A DNA stretch of 64,000 nt from Bacteroidota bacterium (GTDB lineage: Bacteria > Bacteroidota > Bacteroidia > Chitinophagales > Chitinophagaceae): positions 21,053 through 85,052 of the forward strand of contig JABDAV010000002.1 in the NCBI GenBank assembly GCA_013289015.1. Direction: 5' to 3'. A model generated the notes under the pieces. That model saw only the letters and a list, made by a program, of their open reading frames with translations, was not told the origin of the DNA and made no database searches. Below, one piece after another: positions 26,030 through 34,803 of the stretch; within the stretch, counting starts at the first letter, position 1, and every line of letters begins with the position of its first letter. Position numbers and translations under genes: made by a program.

Positions 26030-28426
26030 TTATTTTTCAACAACAAGTTTGTTTTCTCCACTCTTCAATGCATATTCTTTTCCTTTCCAGATAAATTTTC
26101 CTGTTATTGTTTGCGGTAATATTATATTAACAGTCCATTTATTGTTTTGTAAACTATAAGAGGCTTTTATATTTCCGTTGGGATGCGGAATTGTTCCTGA
26201 TGCATTGGTTAGCATTCCTAAATGCGGTTCGATCCTTACTTTAGAAAATCCCTGTGCATCTGTATTAATACCTAAAACAATTCTGTATAATTCAATGTTA
26301 GGACTGCTTCCCCAGGCGTGGCAATCAGAACGTGCTCTGTTGAGATCATCAATTTCCGCCCATGTTGTTAAACCCATTGCAAGATTTTGTTTCCATATGC
26401 CAAGCCAGTTTAAATAATCATCCCCAAAGCCGGCTTTGGTTAAAGCCTGGTATAAATAATAACTGAAGTAAACTGATGCTTTTGCAAGGGAAGAATCATT
26501 CATTATTTTCCTGGCCAATTCAAGTGCATCATTTCCGTTAATTACGCCTGTAATTATTGCCAATGCATTCGCATGTTGCGAGTAATATCTTTTTTCTTTT
26601 GTGTCGCTGAAAAGGTTTTTATTATTATCCCAATATTTTTGTTGAATAATCTTTTTCAACTGATCTATTTGAGCCGCGTACAAATTTGAATACACATTCA
26701 TACCGGTATTTTTTTCCAAATCATAAGCAGCTTCGTAAGCCATTAGCAACTGCAGATCAAGCAGCGCAGAATTACCATCATTATCAATCGGTGCAACGCC
26801 TCCATCCCAGCCCGGCGCATCAACCCAATCAGTAAATTCCCAGTAAGGCGCATTATGTATACTTCCATCTCCCTGCTGAAATTGATGAAAATAGGATAAT
26901 ATTTGTCTTGATATTTTCAACTTGTCTTTTATAAAATTACTATCACTAACATACATGTAATAATCATGCAACATGCTTATCCATATCAACGAAAAGGTTG
27001 GAATTTCCTGGTGAATATTATGCGGGTAACGGCTTTCTGTTATTCCTTCTGCCAATGTTGAATAAGCGATATCATTTATAGCATTGCACATCAATCTTGC
27101 ATCGCCTGAATTATATAAACTTACCAAAGCCTGTATGCGTGTATCGCCAACGTATTGCAGTTGTTCATAATAAGGACAATCAGTATACGTCTCCTGCGCA
27201 TCTAATCTTGCTGTACGCCAACCAACTTCTAAAATTTTATTTAATGATGTATCGCTGCTTACAAAGGTTGCATTCATTTTGAAAGGATAACCTGTGTACA
27301 TTCCATACAGATCATTAATGGTAAGTGCTTCATCTTTTGTTGTAACGTCTAAAGCAATATAACGATACGTTCGAAATCCAAGCGTAGTAAAAGTTTGCTG
27401 CATGTTGCCATTAGAAATAATTTCATCTTTTACACCAATAATATGTTTGCCTTCAATTTCATTTCGGTTGCCTTTTTGATTTTGTGTGCGCCAATCAATA
27501 CTGTCGGCTTCATTAACATATAATGCTTCCGCATAGGTTAAATTGATATCAGCATTTTTTCCGTTGCTGAAATGTAACACAGGAAAGGCAGTTGTTTCAA
27601 AGCTTTGATCAAATAATAAATGCACCATTGTGTTTGCAGGAATTTTTATAGGATGATTACCCTGCAAAAAATTTTCATCAGCGTTTATATTTTGTTGCTT
27701 TCTTATTTGGTGCAATCGTTGTTGTCTTAATTCCATCATCGGAATTGAACGCGGAATCAACATCCAGCCTGTACTCCAGTGGTTCACATTTTTCGGGACG
27801 CCTTCAAATAATTCGTGTGCGTTCAACCAGCTAGCATCATCATAATTTACAGCAGTCCAGTTTTCGGGATAATAATTCATATCAATTTTTTCTGCTGCGC
27901 CGGCTGCATAATATGTATAAATAAGCTGCGGCTGCAGAGGTTTATATGCACTGTCATACATACATTTCCATGTAGTATCTGTGTTTAAAATTTCTTCTGT
28001 TTTGGTATCCCCCTGCAGTATGAATGCAGTTTGATAAGAGATTTGCCAAACAGGTTTATCATCACCCAAATTCCAGGCAAGCGCGGCAAGAGTATTTTTT
28101 CCTTTGATGAGATAAGGCGCTATATCAACTGTTTCAAAATTCCAATGATACAGATCTCCTTTTGCCGGCCCAAAGCAAACCAATGAATCATTCACAAATA
28201 ATTTATAACGGTTATCTGCAGATATATGAATAATAAAATGTTGCGGCTTGTCATCTAATGAAAAACTTTTTCTGAAATGATAAACTCCATAAGCATGCGG
28301 ATCAGAGTTGGGTACATCTATCCATTTTGCATTCCACAGTTTGGTAAGTATGTTGTAGCTGATGGTTTGTGATGAACCGGCTGCATAAAACAGCAATACT
28401 ATCAATGTTGAAAAAAGTTTATGCAT
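26030..28426 (-). CDS. alpha-L-rhamnosidase-like glycoside hydrolase (GH78 type)
   Basis: A 798-residue secreted enzyme with a signal peptide (MHKLFSTLIVLLFYAAGSSQ). An N-terminal jelly-roll region (about 30-240) carries RYKLFVNDSLVCFGPAKGD, as in bacterial alpha-L-rhamnosidases. The catalytic (alpha/alpha)6 barrel begins near 400, with the conserved YTDCPYYEQLQYVGDTR and ends with WGSSPNIELYRIVLGI. A C-terminal beta domain follows (about 720-798). It should release terminal rhamnose from plant or microbial glycans in the periplasm. No SusC/SusD pair or other polysaccharide-utilisation gene is nearby, so it is an isolated enzyme. Confidence 0.9.
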   Translation of the reverse strand: MHKLFSTLIVLLFYAAGSSQTISYNILTKLWNAKWIDVPNSDPHAYGVYHFRKSFSLDDKPQHFIIHISADNRYKLFVNDSLVCFGPAKGDLYHWNFETVDIAPYLIKGKNTLAALAWNLGDDKPVWQISYQTAFILQGDTKTEEILNTDTTWKCMYDSAYKPLQPQLIYTYYAAGAAEKIDMNYYPENWTAVNYDDASWLNAHELFEGVPKNVNHWSTGWMLIPRSIPMMELRQQRLHQIRKQQNINADENFLQGNHPIKIPANTMVHLLFDQSFETTAFPVLHFSNGKNADINLTYAEALYVNEADSIDWRTQNQKGNRNEIEGKHIIGVKDEIISNGNMQQTFTTLGFRTYRYIALDVTTKDEALTINDLYGMYTGYPFKMNATFVSSDTSLNKILEVGWRTARLDAQETYTDCPYYEQLQYVGDTRIQALVSLYNSGDARLMCNAINDIAYSTLAEGITESRYPHNIHQEIPTFSLIWISMLHDYYMYVSDSNFIKDKLKISRQILSYFHQFQQGDGSIHNAPYWEFTDWVDAPGWDGGVAPIDNDGNSALLDLQLLMAYEAAYDLEKNTGMNVYSNLYAAQIDQLKKIIQQKYWDNNKNLFSDTKEKRYYSQHANALAIITGVINGNDALELARKIMNDSSLAKASVYFSYYLYQALTKAGFGDDYLNWLGIWKQNLAMGLTTWAEIDDLNRARSDCHAWGSSPNIELYRIVLGINTDAQGFSKVRIEPHLGMLTNASGTIPHPNGNIKASYSLQNNKWTVNIILPQTITGKFIWKGKEYALKSGENKLVVEK

Positions 28427-28446
28427 ATAGCAAGTTTAAACTGAAG

Positions 28447-28590
28447 ATAAAAATATTAAAACCAACCTGTTGGCAGAGTTTTTTTTGATATAGTCACAAA
28501 GAAGCTAAGCGAAAGCAAAAATTGAAAGGCATTTTTTACTATCGGTTTATATGGAATGGTAGATACATAACTGCAGGCCGGATGAATCAT
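28447..28590. repeat. decayed copy of the crtY 3' end and downstream flank
   Basis: This segment aligns with the reverse complement of 58066-58205, including the last codons of crtY. A 26-nt block is identical (28521-28546 against 58110-58135). Around it the match is about three-quarters by eye, with small indels. One frame reads NLLAEFF then LI and a stop here, next to NLVAEFF and a stop in crtY. Confidence 0.7.
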
Positions 28591-28665
28591 TTTATTCATT
28601 AATTGCCCGTCTCCTGTTTACCCGGTGGCTTATTTTGACGAATTATTACCGTTATATAGACGGTA

Positions 28666-28708
28666 TTTCTTCGATCCAATAGATCGAGTAAATACCGAAC
28701 AAATGAGC
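28666..28708. repeat. copy of the 7.1 kb hairpin element
   Basis: 43 nt aligned without gaps to 7091-7133, 36 identical. Both contain TTTCTTCGATCCAAT and end in AAATGAGC. Here the arms are GGTATTT (28662-28668) and AAATACC (28690-28696), around TCGATC/GATCGA. Confidence 0.65.
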
Positions 28709-28950
28709 CTGTCTTATCCTGAAAAAACTTTACAGGTCAGGATGATACTACTGAATGTGCTTATCTGCCAAAGGGTTTTACAAATCGGAGAAAATTATGG
28801 AATAAGATAATGGCCAAACATCTTTTCTGTCATCTCTTATGAAAAGACTTGCCAACGGGTTAAAACCATATAAAGAATATGCACATTGAATTTGATGAAT
28901 AAAAGCTGTTATGCATATTTGAAAGCATTTCTTTAATTTGCTAAGCTTAT

Positions 28951-30459
28951 ATGAACTTGTTCTCGCCAACTATATCCAAATTGGTAAGATTGCGGTATAG
29001 CCGCATTGAAGAATGGACAAACAATCCCATTACTGCACAGCGCGAAATTTTGCAGGACCTTGTTACGCACGGGCAACATACAGCCTTTGGCAGAAAATAT
29101 AATTTGCGAAGCCTGTTTACCATTAAAGCTTTTAAAGAAGCAGTTCCTATTCATGAATACGATGATCTGAAACCTTGGATTGAAAAACTGATGAATGGAG
29201 AACAAAACCAGTTGTGGGATTCTCCTGTGAATTGGTTTGCAAAAAGCAGCGGCACCACAAGTGATAAAAGTAAGTTCATTCCTGTAACAGAAGAGAATTT
29301 GGAAGACTGCCATTTCCAGGCAGGTAAAGATGTGGTTACGTTGTATTATCATTTTAATCCTGAAAGCAATTTACTTACAGGTAAAGGGTTGGTTATTGGC
29401 GGCAGCCACCAGGTTAGTCAGTTGAATGAAGAATTATTTTTTGGTGATCTGAGCGCGGTATTAATGCAAAACATGCCTATGTGGGGTCATTGGATCCGCA
29501 CGCCTGAACTTGCCATTGCATTATTAGATGAATGGGAAAAGAAAATTGAATCGCTTGCACAATCAACCATTATCGAAAATGTGACTTCTATATCCGGCGT
29601 TCCTACGTGGACGCAGGTTTTAATAAAACGTATTCTTGAAGTAACCGGCAAGAACAGCATGCAGGAGGTTTGGCCTAATCTTGAGCTGTATATGCATGGC
29701 GGTGTTTCGTTCGCACCCTATAAAGAAAATTTTAAAAAATTGCTGGGCCCGGATATCCGTTACATGGAAATGTATAATGCAAGTGAAGGTTTTTTTGCCG
29801 CACAGGATGATCTTGACCAGGAAGGCATGTTGTTGTTTTTAAGTCATGGCATCTTTTACGAATTTATGCCTGTTGAAGAATATGGTAAATCAAATCCCAA
29901 AACCATTGGTTTGAATAAAGTTGAACTCGGCAAACAATATGCATTGGTTATTTCAACCAACAGTGGTTTATGGAGATATTTGGTTGGTGATACAATTCAG
30001 TTCACCTCTTTATTTCCTTTCAGAATAAAAGTTACAGGAAGATTAAAGCATTTTATCAATGCCTTTGGCGAAGAAATAATTGTTGAAAATGCAGATGCAG
30101 CCATTGCAATTGCAAGCGAAAGAACAGGCGCCAATGTAAAGGATTATACAGCAGCGCCAATTTACTTCAGCGAACAATCGAATGGCGCGCATGAATGGCT
30201 GATTGAGTTTGAAAAACATCCAGGAAATCTTGAACAATTTGTGTATGAGCTTGACTCATCATTAAAAAATTTAAACAGCGATTACGAAGCAAAACGTCAT
30301 AAGAATATTGCTTTGCGCATGCCTGTTGTGCACGTATTAAAACAAGGCATTTTTAATTTATGGCTGAAACAAAAAGGAAGGCTCGGCGGTCAACATAAAA
30401 TTCCGCGATTAAGCAACGACAGAAAATATATCGATGAGATTCTTAAGCTGATGCGATAA
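28951..30459 (+). CDS. GH3-like (auxin-responsive promoter family) adenylating enzyme
   Basis: A 502-residue acyl-adenylate-forming protein of the GH3 family (plant JAR1-like). Conserved features are KSSGTTSDKSKFIPVT (about 94-109, the phosphate-binding P-loop of the ANL superfamily), YNASEGFFA (about 273-281) and GLWRYLVGDTIQF (about 339-351). Plant members conjugate amino acids to auxin or jasmonate; bacterial members' acyl and amine substrates are unknown. No signal peptide is present, so it acts in the cytosol. It has no operon partner, though FabG follows 72 nt after the stop. Confidence 0.9.
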   Translation: MNLFSPTISKLVRLRYSRIEEWTNNPITAQREILQDLVTHGQHTAFGRKYNLRSLFTIKAFKEAVPIHEYDDLKPWIEKLMNGEQNQLWDSPVNWFAKSSGTTSDKSKFIPVTEENLEDCHFQAGKDVVTLYYHFNPESNLLTGKGLVIGGSHQVSQLNEELFFGDLSAVLMQNMPMWGHWIRTPELAIALLDEWEKKIESLAQSTIIENVTSISGVPTWTQVLIKRILEVTGKNSMQEVWPNLELYMHGGVSFAPYKENFKKLLGPDIRYMEMYNASEGFFAAQDDLDQEGMLLFLSHGIFYEFMPVEEYGKSNPKTIGLNKVELGKQYALVISTNSGLWRYLVGDTIQFTSLFPFRIKVTGRLKHFINAFGEEIIVENADAAIAIASERTGANVKDYTAAPIYFSEQSNGAHEWLIEFEKHPGNLEQFVYELDSSLKNLNSDYEAKRHKNIALRMPVVHVLKQGIFNLWLKQKGRLGGQHKIPRLSNDRKYIDEILKLMR

Positions 30460-30531
30460 ACAAAACTGCAAAAGCTTTCTTTAATAAATACAATAAAATT
30501 ATTTTTGCCGCCATATCAAAAAAAGCTACTC

Positions 30532-31287
30532 ATGTCACTTCTAAAAGATAAGGTTTGTATAGTAACCGGCGCTGCACGTGGAATTGGCGCTGCCATTGTA
30601 AAAAAATTTGCAGAGAACGAAGCAAATGTTGTGTTTACTTATGTGAGCGATTCAAGCGCCAATAAAGCTGCAGCGCTTGAAAACGAATTAAGCAATTTGG
30701 GTGTGAAAGTAAAAGCGTACAAAAGCAATGCTTCTGACTTTGCTCAATGCGAAACACTCGTGAACGATGTGGTGAAAGAATTTGGAAAAGTAGATGTATG
30801 CGTGAATAATGCGGGCATTTCAAAAGATAACCTGCTGTTGCGTTTAACCTCTGAACAATGGAGCCAGGTTATTGATGTAAACCTTAACAGTGTATACAAC
30901 ATGACCAAGCAGGTGATTCGCCCTATGATGAAAGCAAAATCCGGCAGCATCATCAACATGAGTTCTATTATTGGCATTCGGGGCAATGCAGGGCAGTCAA
31001 GTTATGCAGCTTCGAAAGCAGGCATTATCGGGTTTACAAAATCTATCGCTATTGAATTAGGCAGCCGCAATATCAGGTGTAATGCAATTGCGCCTGGTTT
31101 TATTGAAACAGATATGACGCATTATTTAAAAGAAGGAACAACCGGTGAAACTTTTTTAAAAGATATTCCGCTTGGAAGATTCGGCAAAGCAGAAGAAGTT
31201 GCCAACCTTACTTTATTCCTTGCAAGTGATTTAAGCGCTTACATAACAGGAGAAATTATTAGCATCTGTGGTGGTTTAAGCATTTAA
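30532..31287 (+). CDS. fabG: 3-oxoacyl-ACP reductase, SDR family
   Basis: A 251-residue short-chain dehydrogenase. The cofactor motif TGAARGIG is at 12-19, NNAG is near 90, and the catalytic Ser-Tyr-Lys is in the YAASKAG block (Tyr at about 157). The ending QSSYAASKAGIIGFTKSIA then NAIAPGFIETDMT matches FabG, which reduces beta-ketoacyl-ACP in fatty acid elongation. Several FabG paralogues are common, and here no fab genes are adjacent, so a secondary role is possible. ATG 30532 is used; TTG 30505 would add nine residues. TATTTTTG (30500-30507) is a candidate -7 element, without a TTG at -33. Confidence 0.92.
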   Translation: MSLLKDKVCIVTGAARGIGAAIVKKFAENEANVVFTYVSDSSANKAAALENELSNLGVKVKAYKSNASDFAQCETLVNDVVKEFGKVDVCVNNAGISKDNLLLRLTSEQWSQVIDVNLNSVYNMTKQVIRPMMKAKSGSIINMSSIIGIRGNAGQSSYAASKAGIIGFTKSIAIELGSRNIRCNAIAPGFIETDMTHYLKEGTTGETFLKDIPLGRFGKAEEVANLTLFLASDLSAYITGEIISICGGLSI

Positions 31288-31360
31288 TGATTGCCTTTTA
31301 ATTGTTAAGTTTTTCTGCAGGTCATTGCTGTTTATAATTGTTTTCTTTATTTGCAGCTTA

Positions 31361-31657
31361 ATGAAGTTGAAAAGAATAATAGCAGTTATTTGTTTAATCG
31401 TACTAAGTACGCAGGTTATTCCCCTGAGGCAAATAGGCGCTATGTTATTCAACAACCAGCTAACTGAAGAAATAGCACATGCTTCAGATTTCGGCAAAAA
31501 ATTATCAGAAGAAAAAGAACTGCATACTTATTATCCTTTTCTCAGCACACAGGTAAAAATACTTTCTGATATTAACAATCACAGCATGTACGCACATGTG
31601 CGACTGGTAAAACAACATGTTGCAGAAGTGCCCACGCCTCCTCCCAATTTAGTGTAA
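31361..31657 (+). CDS. hypothetical small exported protein
   Basis: A 98-residue protein with a basic start and hydrophobic N-terminal stretch (MKLKRIIAVICLIVLSTQVI) that looks like an uncleaved anchor or signal. The rest is charged and contains a Pro-rich end (AEVPTPPPNLV). I do not recognise the family. It lies 236 nt upstream of the SulP transporter gene on the same strand, after fabG, and may be a small membrane-associated partner, but nothing proves this. ATG 31361 is chosen; the upstream TTG 31325 would add a second hydrophobic run. Confidence 0.55.
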   Translation: MKLKRIIAVICLIVLSTQVIPLRQIGAMLFNNQLTEEIAHASDFGKKLSEEKELHTYYPFLSTQVKILSDINNHSMYAHVRLVKQHVAEVPTPPPNLV

Positions 31658-31686
31658 CATATAACGATTATTGCCTCAGGTAAGAC

Positions 31687-31843
31687 CTGTTTGAGTTATT
31701 TATTTTGGTTACCGGCAAATGAACTCCGGTTGAACTTCGTTGCGTCGCATTACAGCCTGCCTTCGGGCTTGACCCGGAGGTCATCTGCATATCAATGTGC
31801 AGCTCCGGTCTTCTGTTCAAACAAGTATAACTAATTCAAACAG
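31687..31843. repeat. intergenic inverted-repeat structure upstream of sulP
   Basis: Outer arms CTGTTTGAGTTAT (31687-31699) and its partner at 31827-31843 pair with one small bulge. Inside is a second hairpin, CCGGAG (31774-31779) with CTCCGG (31803-31808), containing CTGCA/TGCAG. It lies just upstream of the SulP gene. Attenuator-like or repeat origin cannot be separated by eye. Confidence 0.45.
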
Positions 31844-31893
31844 TTTTTAACTCAGCAAAAGGGATAGTTATTATTTACACTAAATCTAAATAA

Positions 31894-33504
31894 ATGAAAA
31901 ATATTTTTAAAAATATTGGTGCTGATCTTTCAGCATCAGTAGTAGTATTTTTAGTGGCATTGCCTCTTTGTCTTGGTATTGCTTTGGGTTCCGGAGCACC
32001 ATTATTTTCCGGGTTGATTGCCGGTATTGTAGGCGGCATTATAATAGGCAGTTTAAGTGGTTCGCAACTAAGTGTCAGCGGACCGGCTGCAGGGTTAACA
32101 GCTATTGTTGCTGCAGGTATTGTAAAAGTACCGGTGTTTGAAGCATTTCTACTTTCGGTTTTAATTGCGGGCATTATCCAGTTGATATTGGGGTTTATAA
32201 AAGCCGGTGTTTTTGGCGATTATATTCCAACGAATGTTATTAAAGGAATGCTTTCTGCCATTGGTATCATTCTCATCTTAAAACAAATTCCGCATTTGTT
32301 GGGTTATGATGCAGACTTCGAAGGGGATTATGCATTTGCGCAGCATGATGAACATAATACTTTCAGCGGAATATTCACGGCAATTTCAAGGATCACTCCC
32401 TTAGCAATCATCATTGGTTTTGTTTCATTAGGTATTCAAATCTTTTGGGATAAAGTATTGGTGAAAAAAGGAAAAGTCTTTAAAATAATTCCTGCTCCTC
32501 TTATTGTTGTTCTTGCTGGTGTTTCTCTCAACATGTTTTTATCAAACGGAAGCACTTTGCAATTGCGTAAAGAACAATTCGTAAATATTCCGGCAGCAGC
32601 AAATGTGAATGATTTCTTTTCATTTTTTATGCTGCCTGATTTCAGTTATTTAAATATGCCGGAAGTTTGGATAACAGGAGTAACGATTGCCATCGTCGCT
32701 AGTCTTGAAACATTATTGAATATAGAAGCTTCTGATGAGCTGGATGTTTACAAACGTGTTACACCAAAAGACAGGGAACTAAAAGCACAAGGTATCGGCA
32801 ATTTGATTTGCGGATTAATAGGAGGGTTGCCTGTAACTTCAGTAGTAGTAAGAACCTCGGCCAATATAAATGCAGGCGCAAAGACAAAAACATCAGCCAT
32901 CATGCATGGCATATTGTTGTTGCTTGCAGTTGCTTTAATTCCATTTCTTATTAATTTAATTCCTTTATCAGCGTTGGCTGCAGTACTGATCTACACAGGC
33001 TATAAACTTGCAAAGCCATCATTGTTTAAAGAAATGTACAGCAATGGCCTGGAGCAGTTTATTCCTTTTGTTGTAACTATTGTTGCAATAATATTTACTG
33101 ACCTTTTAATTGGAATTATTATTGGCATTGCCGTAGGTTTGTTTTTCATATTACGCAGTAATTTTAAAACATCGTTTTTTGTTGTGCATGATGACACCAG
33201 GTATCTTTTTCGGTTAAGAAAAGATGTTTCTTTTTTAAATAAGCCGTTGCTAAAAAACAAGCTTGAAAGCGTACCTGAAAATTCTTCTGTGCTGATTGAT
33301 ATTTCAAAAGCGGATTTTATTGATAAGGATGTGATAGAAGTAATTAATGATTTTCTTCAGCACGCACATCTTAAAAATATCAGAACAGAAATAAAGAAAA
33401 ATAAAGGTAAAAACACGCACCGGCATATTTCAGAATCAGTATTACAACAATCAGTAAAAACTTTTCATTATGAAACCATACGAGAAACTGTTATTGGAAA
33501 ATAA
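31894..33504 (+). CDS. SulP family inorganic anion transporter
   Basis: A 536-residue transporter with 10 or more transmembrane helices. The first helices begin with SASVVVFLVALPLCLGIALGSGAP, typical of SulP, and SGPAAGL is at about 57-63. A short STAS-type domain follows at about 440-536 (VLIDISKADFIDKDVIEVINDF). SulP members move sulfate, bicarbonate or other anions. The next gene encodes a beta-carbonic anhydrase that overlaps it by 35 nt, which favours bicarbonate or CO2-linked transport rather than sulfate (inference). The TTG-like upstream region has no clean promoter. Confidence 0.9.
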   Translation: MKNIFKNIGADLSASVVVFLVALPLCLGIALGSGAPLFSGLIAGIVGGIIIGSLSGSQLSVSGPAAGLTAIVAAGIVKVPVFEAFLLSVLIAGIIQLILGFIKAGVFGDYIPTNVIKGMLSAIGIILILKQIPHLLGYDADFEGDYAFAQHDEHNTFSGIFTAISRITPLAIIIGFVSLGIQIFWDKVLVKKGKVFKIIPAPLIVVLAGVSLNMFLSNGSTLQLRKEQFVNIPAAANVNDFFSFFMLPDFSYLNMPEVWITGVTIAIVASLETLLNIEASDELDVYKRVTPKDRELKAQGIGNLICGLIGGLPVTSVVVRTSANINAGAKTKTSAIMHGILLLLAVALIPFLINLIPLSALAAVLIYTGYKLAKPSLFKEMYSNGLEQFIPFVVTIVAIIFTDLLIGIIIGIAVGLFFILRSNFKTSFFVVHDDTRYLFRLRKDVSFLNKPLLKNKLESVPENSSVLIDISKADFIDKDVIEVINDFLQHAHLKNIRTEIKKNKGKNTHRHISESVLQQSVKTFHYETIRETVIGK

Positions 33505-34105
33505 AGCCTGGGCACAGGAAATGGTGGAAAAAGACCCGGATTATTTTAACCGGCTTGTACACCTGCAAACACCTGAATTTTTATGGATCGGCTGCAGCGA
33601 CAGCCGCGTACCGGCTAATGAAATTACCGGTACGGAACCAGGAGAAATTTTTGTGCATCGGAACATTGCGAACCTGGTTATACATACAGATGTAAACCTG
33701 TTAAGTGTATTGGATTACGCAGTGAATCATCTTAAAGTAAACCACGTAATTGTTTGTGGTCACTATGGTTGTGGCGGTGTAAAAGCTGCTATGGGCAGGC
33801 ACGATTACAACCAGGTTTTAAATATGTGGCTTCGTAATATTAAAGATGTATACCGGTTGTACCAGCAAGAGCTTGACGATGTGCCTGGTGAAGAAGAAAG
33901 AGCAGACAGGCTTGTGGAACTTAACGTAAAAGAACAGGTTTTAAAGCTTGCAAAAACATCCATTATTCAACGTGCATGGAAAACCAGGAATGCGCCCGTA
34001 TTGCATGGTTGGGTGTATGGGTTAAAAGACGGATTAATAAAATCTCTTTTTGATATGCCACCGGGCTCAGATATTAACCCTATTTATGCATATGATGATC
34101 TTTAA
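33470..34105 (+). CDS. beta-class carbonic anhydrase
   Basis: A 211-residue zinc enzyme interconverting CO2 and bicarbonate. The zinc ligands are Cys42, His98 and Cys101 (GCSDSR and CGHYGCGG), and the Asp44-Arg46 dyad is intact. The ATG at 33470 lies inside the SulP gene, 35 nt before its stop, so translation is probably coupled. The pair resembles SulP/carbonic anhydrase fusions and neighbours seen elsewhere. It would supply bicarbonate for carboxylases or buffer the cytosol during SulP transport. Its transcript ends at a strong bidirectional terminator shared with msrB. Confidence 0.95.
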   Translation: MKPYEKLLLENKAWAQEMVEKDPDYFNRLVHLQTPEFLWIGCSDSRVPANEITGTEPGEIFVHRNIANLVIHTDVNLLSVLDYAVNHLKVNHVIVCGHYGCGGVKAAMGRHDYNQVLNMWLRNIKDVYRLYQQELDDVPGEEERADRLVELNVKEQVLKLAKTSIIQRAWKTRNAPVLHGWVYGLKDGLIKSLFDMPPGSDINPIYAYDDL

Positions 34106-34107
34106 AT

Positions 34108-34141
34108 CAACAACGGCCTGAAACTTTTCAGGCCGTTGTTG
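34108..34141. terminator. bidirectional terminator, 16-bp perfect stem
   Basis: CAACAACGGCCTGAAA (34108-34123), a 2-nt gap, and TTTCAGGCCGTTGTTG (34126-34141) are perfect partners. It starts 3 nt after the carbonic anhydrase stop and ends 1 nt before the msrB stop on the other strand. A long T-run is absent on both sides. Confidence 0.75.
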
Positions 34142-34615
34142 TTACTTATTATTTTCCTTGTTATATTTTTCTTCAGCTTCTTTTGCTTTTGCAAAATCAA
34201 GCACCACACCATTTATGCAATAACGAAGGCCGGTGGGTGGAGGACCATCATCAAATACGTGTCCTAAATGTGAACCGCATCTGCCACACATGACTTCGGT
34301 ACGACGCATTCCGTGGGCATTATCCTGTTCATAAATAATAGAACTCTTTGAGATAGGTTTATAAAAACTCGGCCAGCCGCAACCACTTTCAAATTTTGTA
34401 TCGCTTTCAAACAGGGCATTACCGCAAACAGCACAATAATAAGTACCGATCTCAGTCGACTCTTCATACTTGCTGCTCCATGGTCGTTCCGTTCCTTTTT
34501 CTCTTGCAATGCGATAAATTTCAGGCGAAAGTCTTTTCTTCCATTCCTCGTTGCTTACAACCACTTTGCCCGCTTCTGTATGTGAATAATCCGGATTATT
34601 TGAATTGTTTTCCAT
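34142..34615 (-). CDS. msrB: peptide-methionine (R)-S-oxide reductase
   Basis: A 157-residue MsrB that reduces methionine-R-sulfoxide in proteins. Two CxxC zinc pairs are present (YYCAVCGNALF and MCGRCGSHLGH). The active-site block is SGCGWPSFYKP, and the catalytic Cys is in RYCINGVVL; here RYCIN is followed by GVVLDF instead of the common SASLxF. No signal peptide is present, so it is cytosolic. The frame starts at ATG 34615. It is convergent with the carbonic anhydrase gene and diverges from adk across 188 nt. Confidence 0.94.
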   Translation of the reverse strand: MENNSNNPDYSHTEAGKVVVSNEEWKKRLSPEIYRIAREKGTERPWSSKYEESTEIGTYYCAVCGNALFESDTKFESGCGWPSFYKPISKSSIIYEQDNAHGMRRTEVMCGRCGSHLGHVFDDGPPPTGLRYCINGVVLDFAKAKEAEEKYNKENNK

Positions 34616-34779
34616 TGAGATTTTTTTGAGTTGCTGTTACAAGATAAGAATAAAAATCGATAGAAATACTACACACAAAAATCTTAAACTGTTCATAATT
34701 CCAATATCAAATACGAAACCGTTTAGTGCACAGATTGCTTTTTGTATATGTAACTTGTTAATGTTTAAGCATCAGCCGT

Positions 34780-34787
34780 TATATTTG
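34780..34787 (+). promoter_or_regulatory. -7 element of adk
   Basis: TATATTTG matches TAnnTTTG and lies 16 nt before ATG 34804. A TTG 22 nt upstream is slightly too far for an ideal -33 element. Confidence 0.5.
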
Positions 34788-34803
34788 CGATTAACGCAAG
34801 CAA

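Larger units (their letters stand above)
28427..28950. other. 524-nt divergent intergenic region with decayed repeats
   Basis: No gene is credible. The left part (28447-28590) matches the 3' end of crtY and its flank. The middle (28640-28710) holds a hairpin repeat related to the 7.1 kb element. The right part leads into the GH3-like gene; a near -7 element, TTAATTTG, lies just upstream of ATG 28951. The start of the rhamnosidase gene bounds it on the left. Confidence 0.6.

Noticed and set aside
31875..32174. 99-codon frame antisense to sulP
   Set aside because: Ala/Pro/Asn-rich shadow of the conserved SulP start region, without any own signal.
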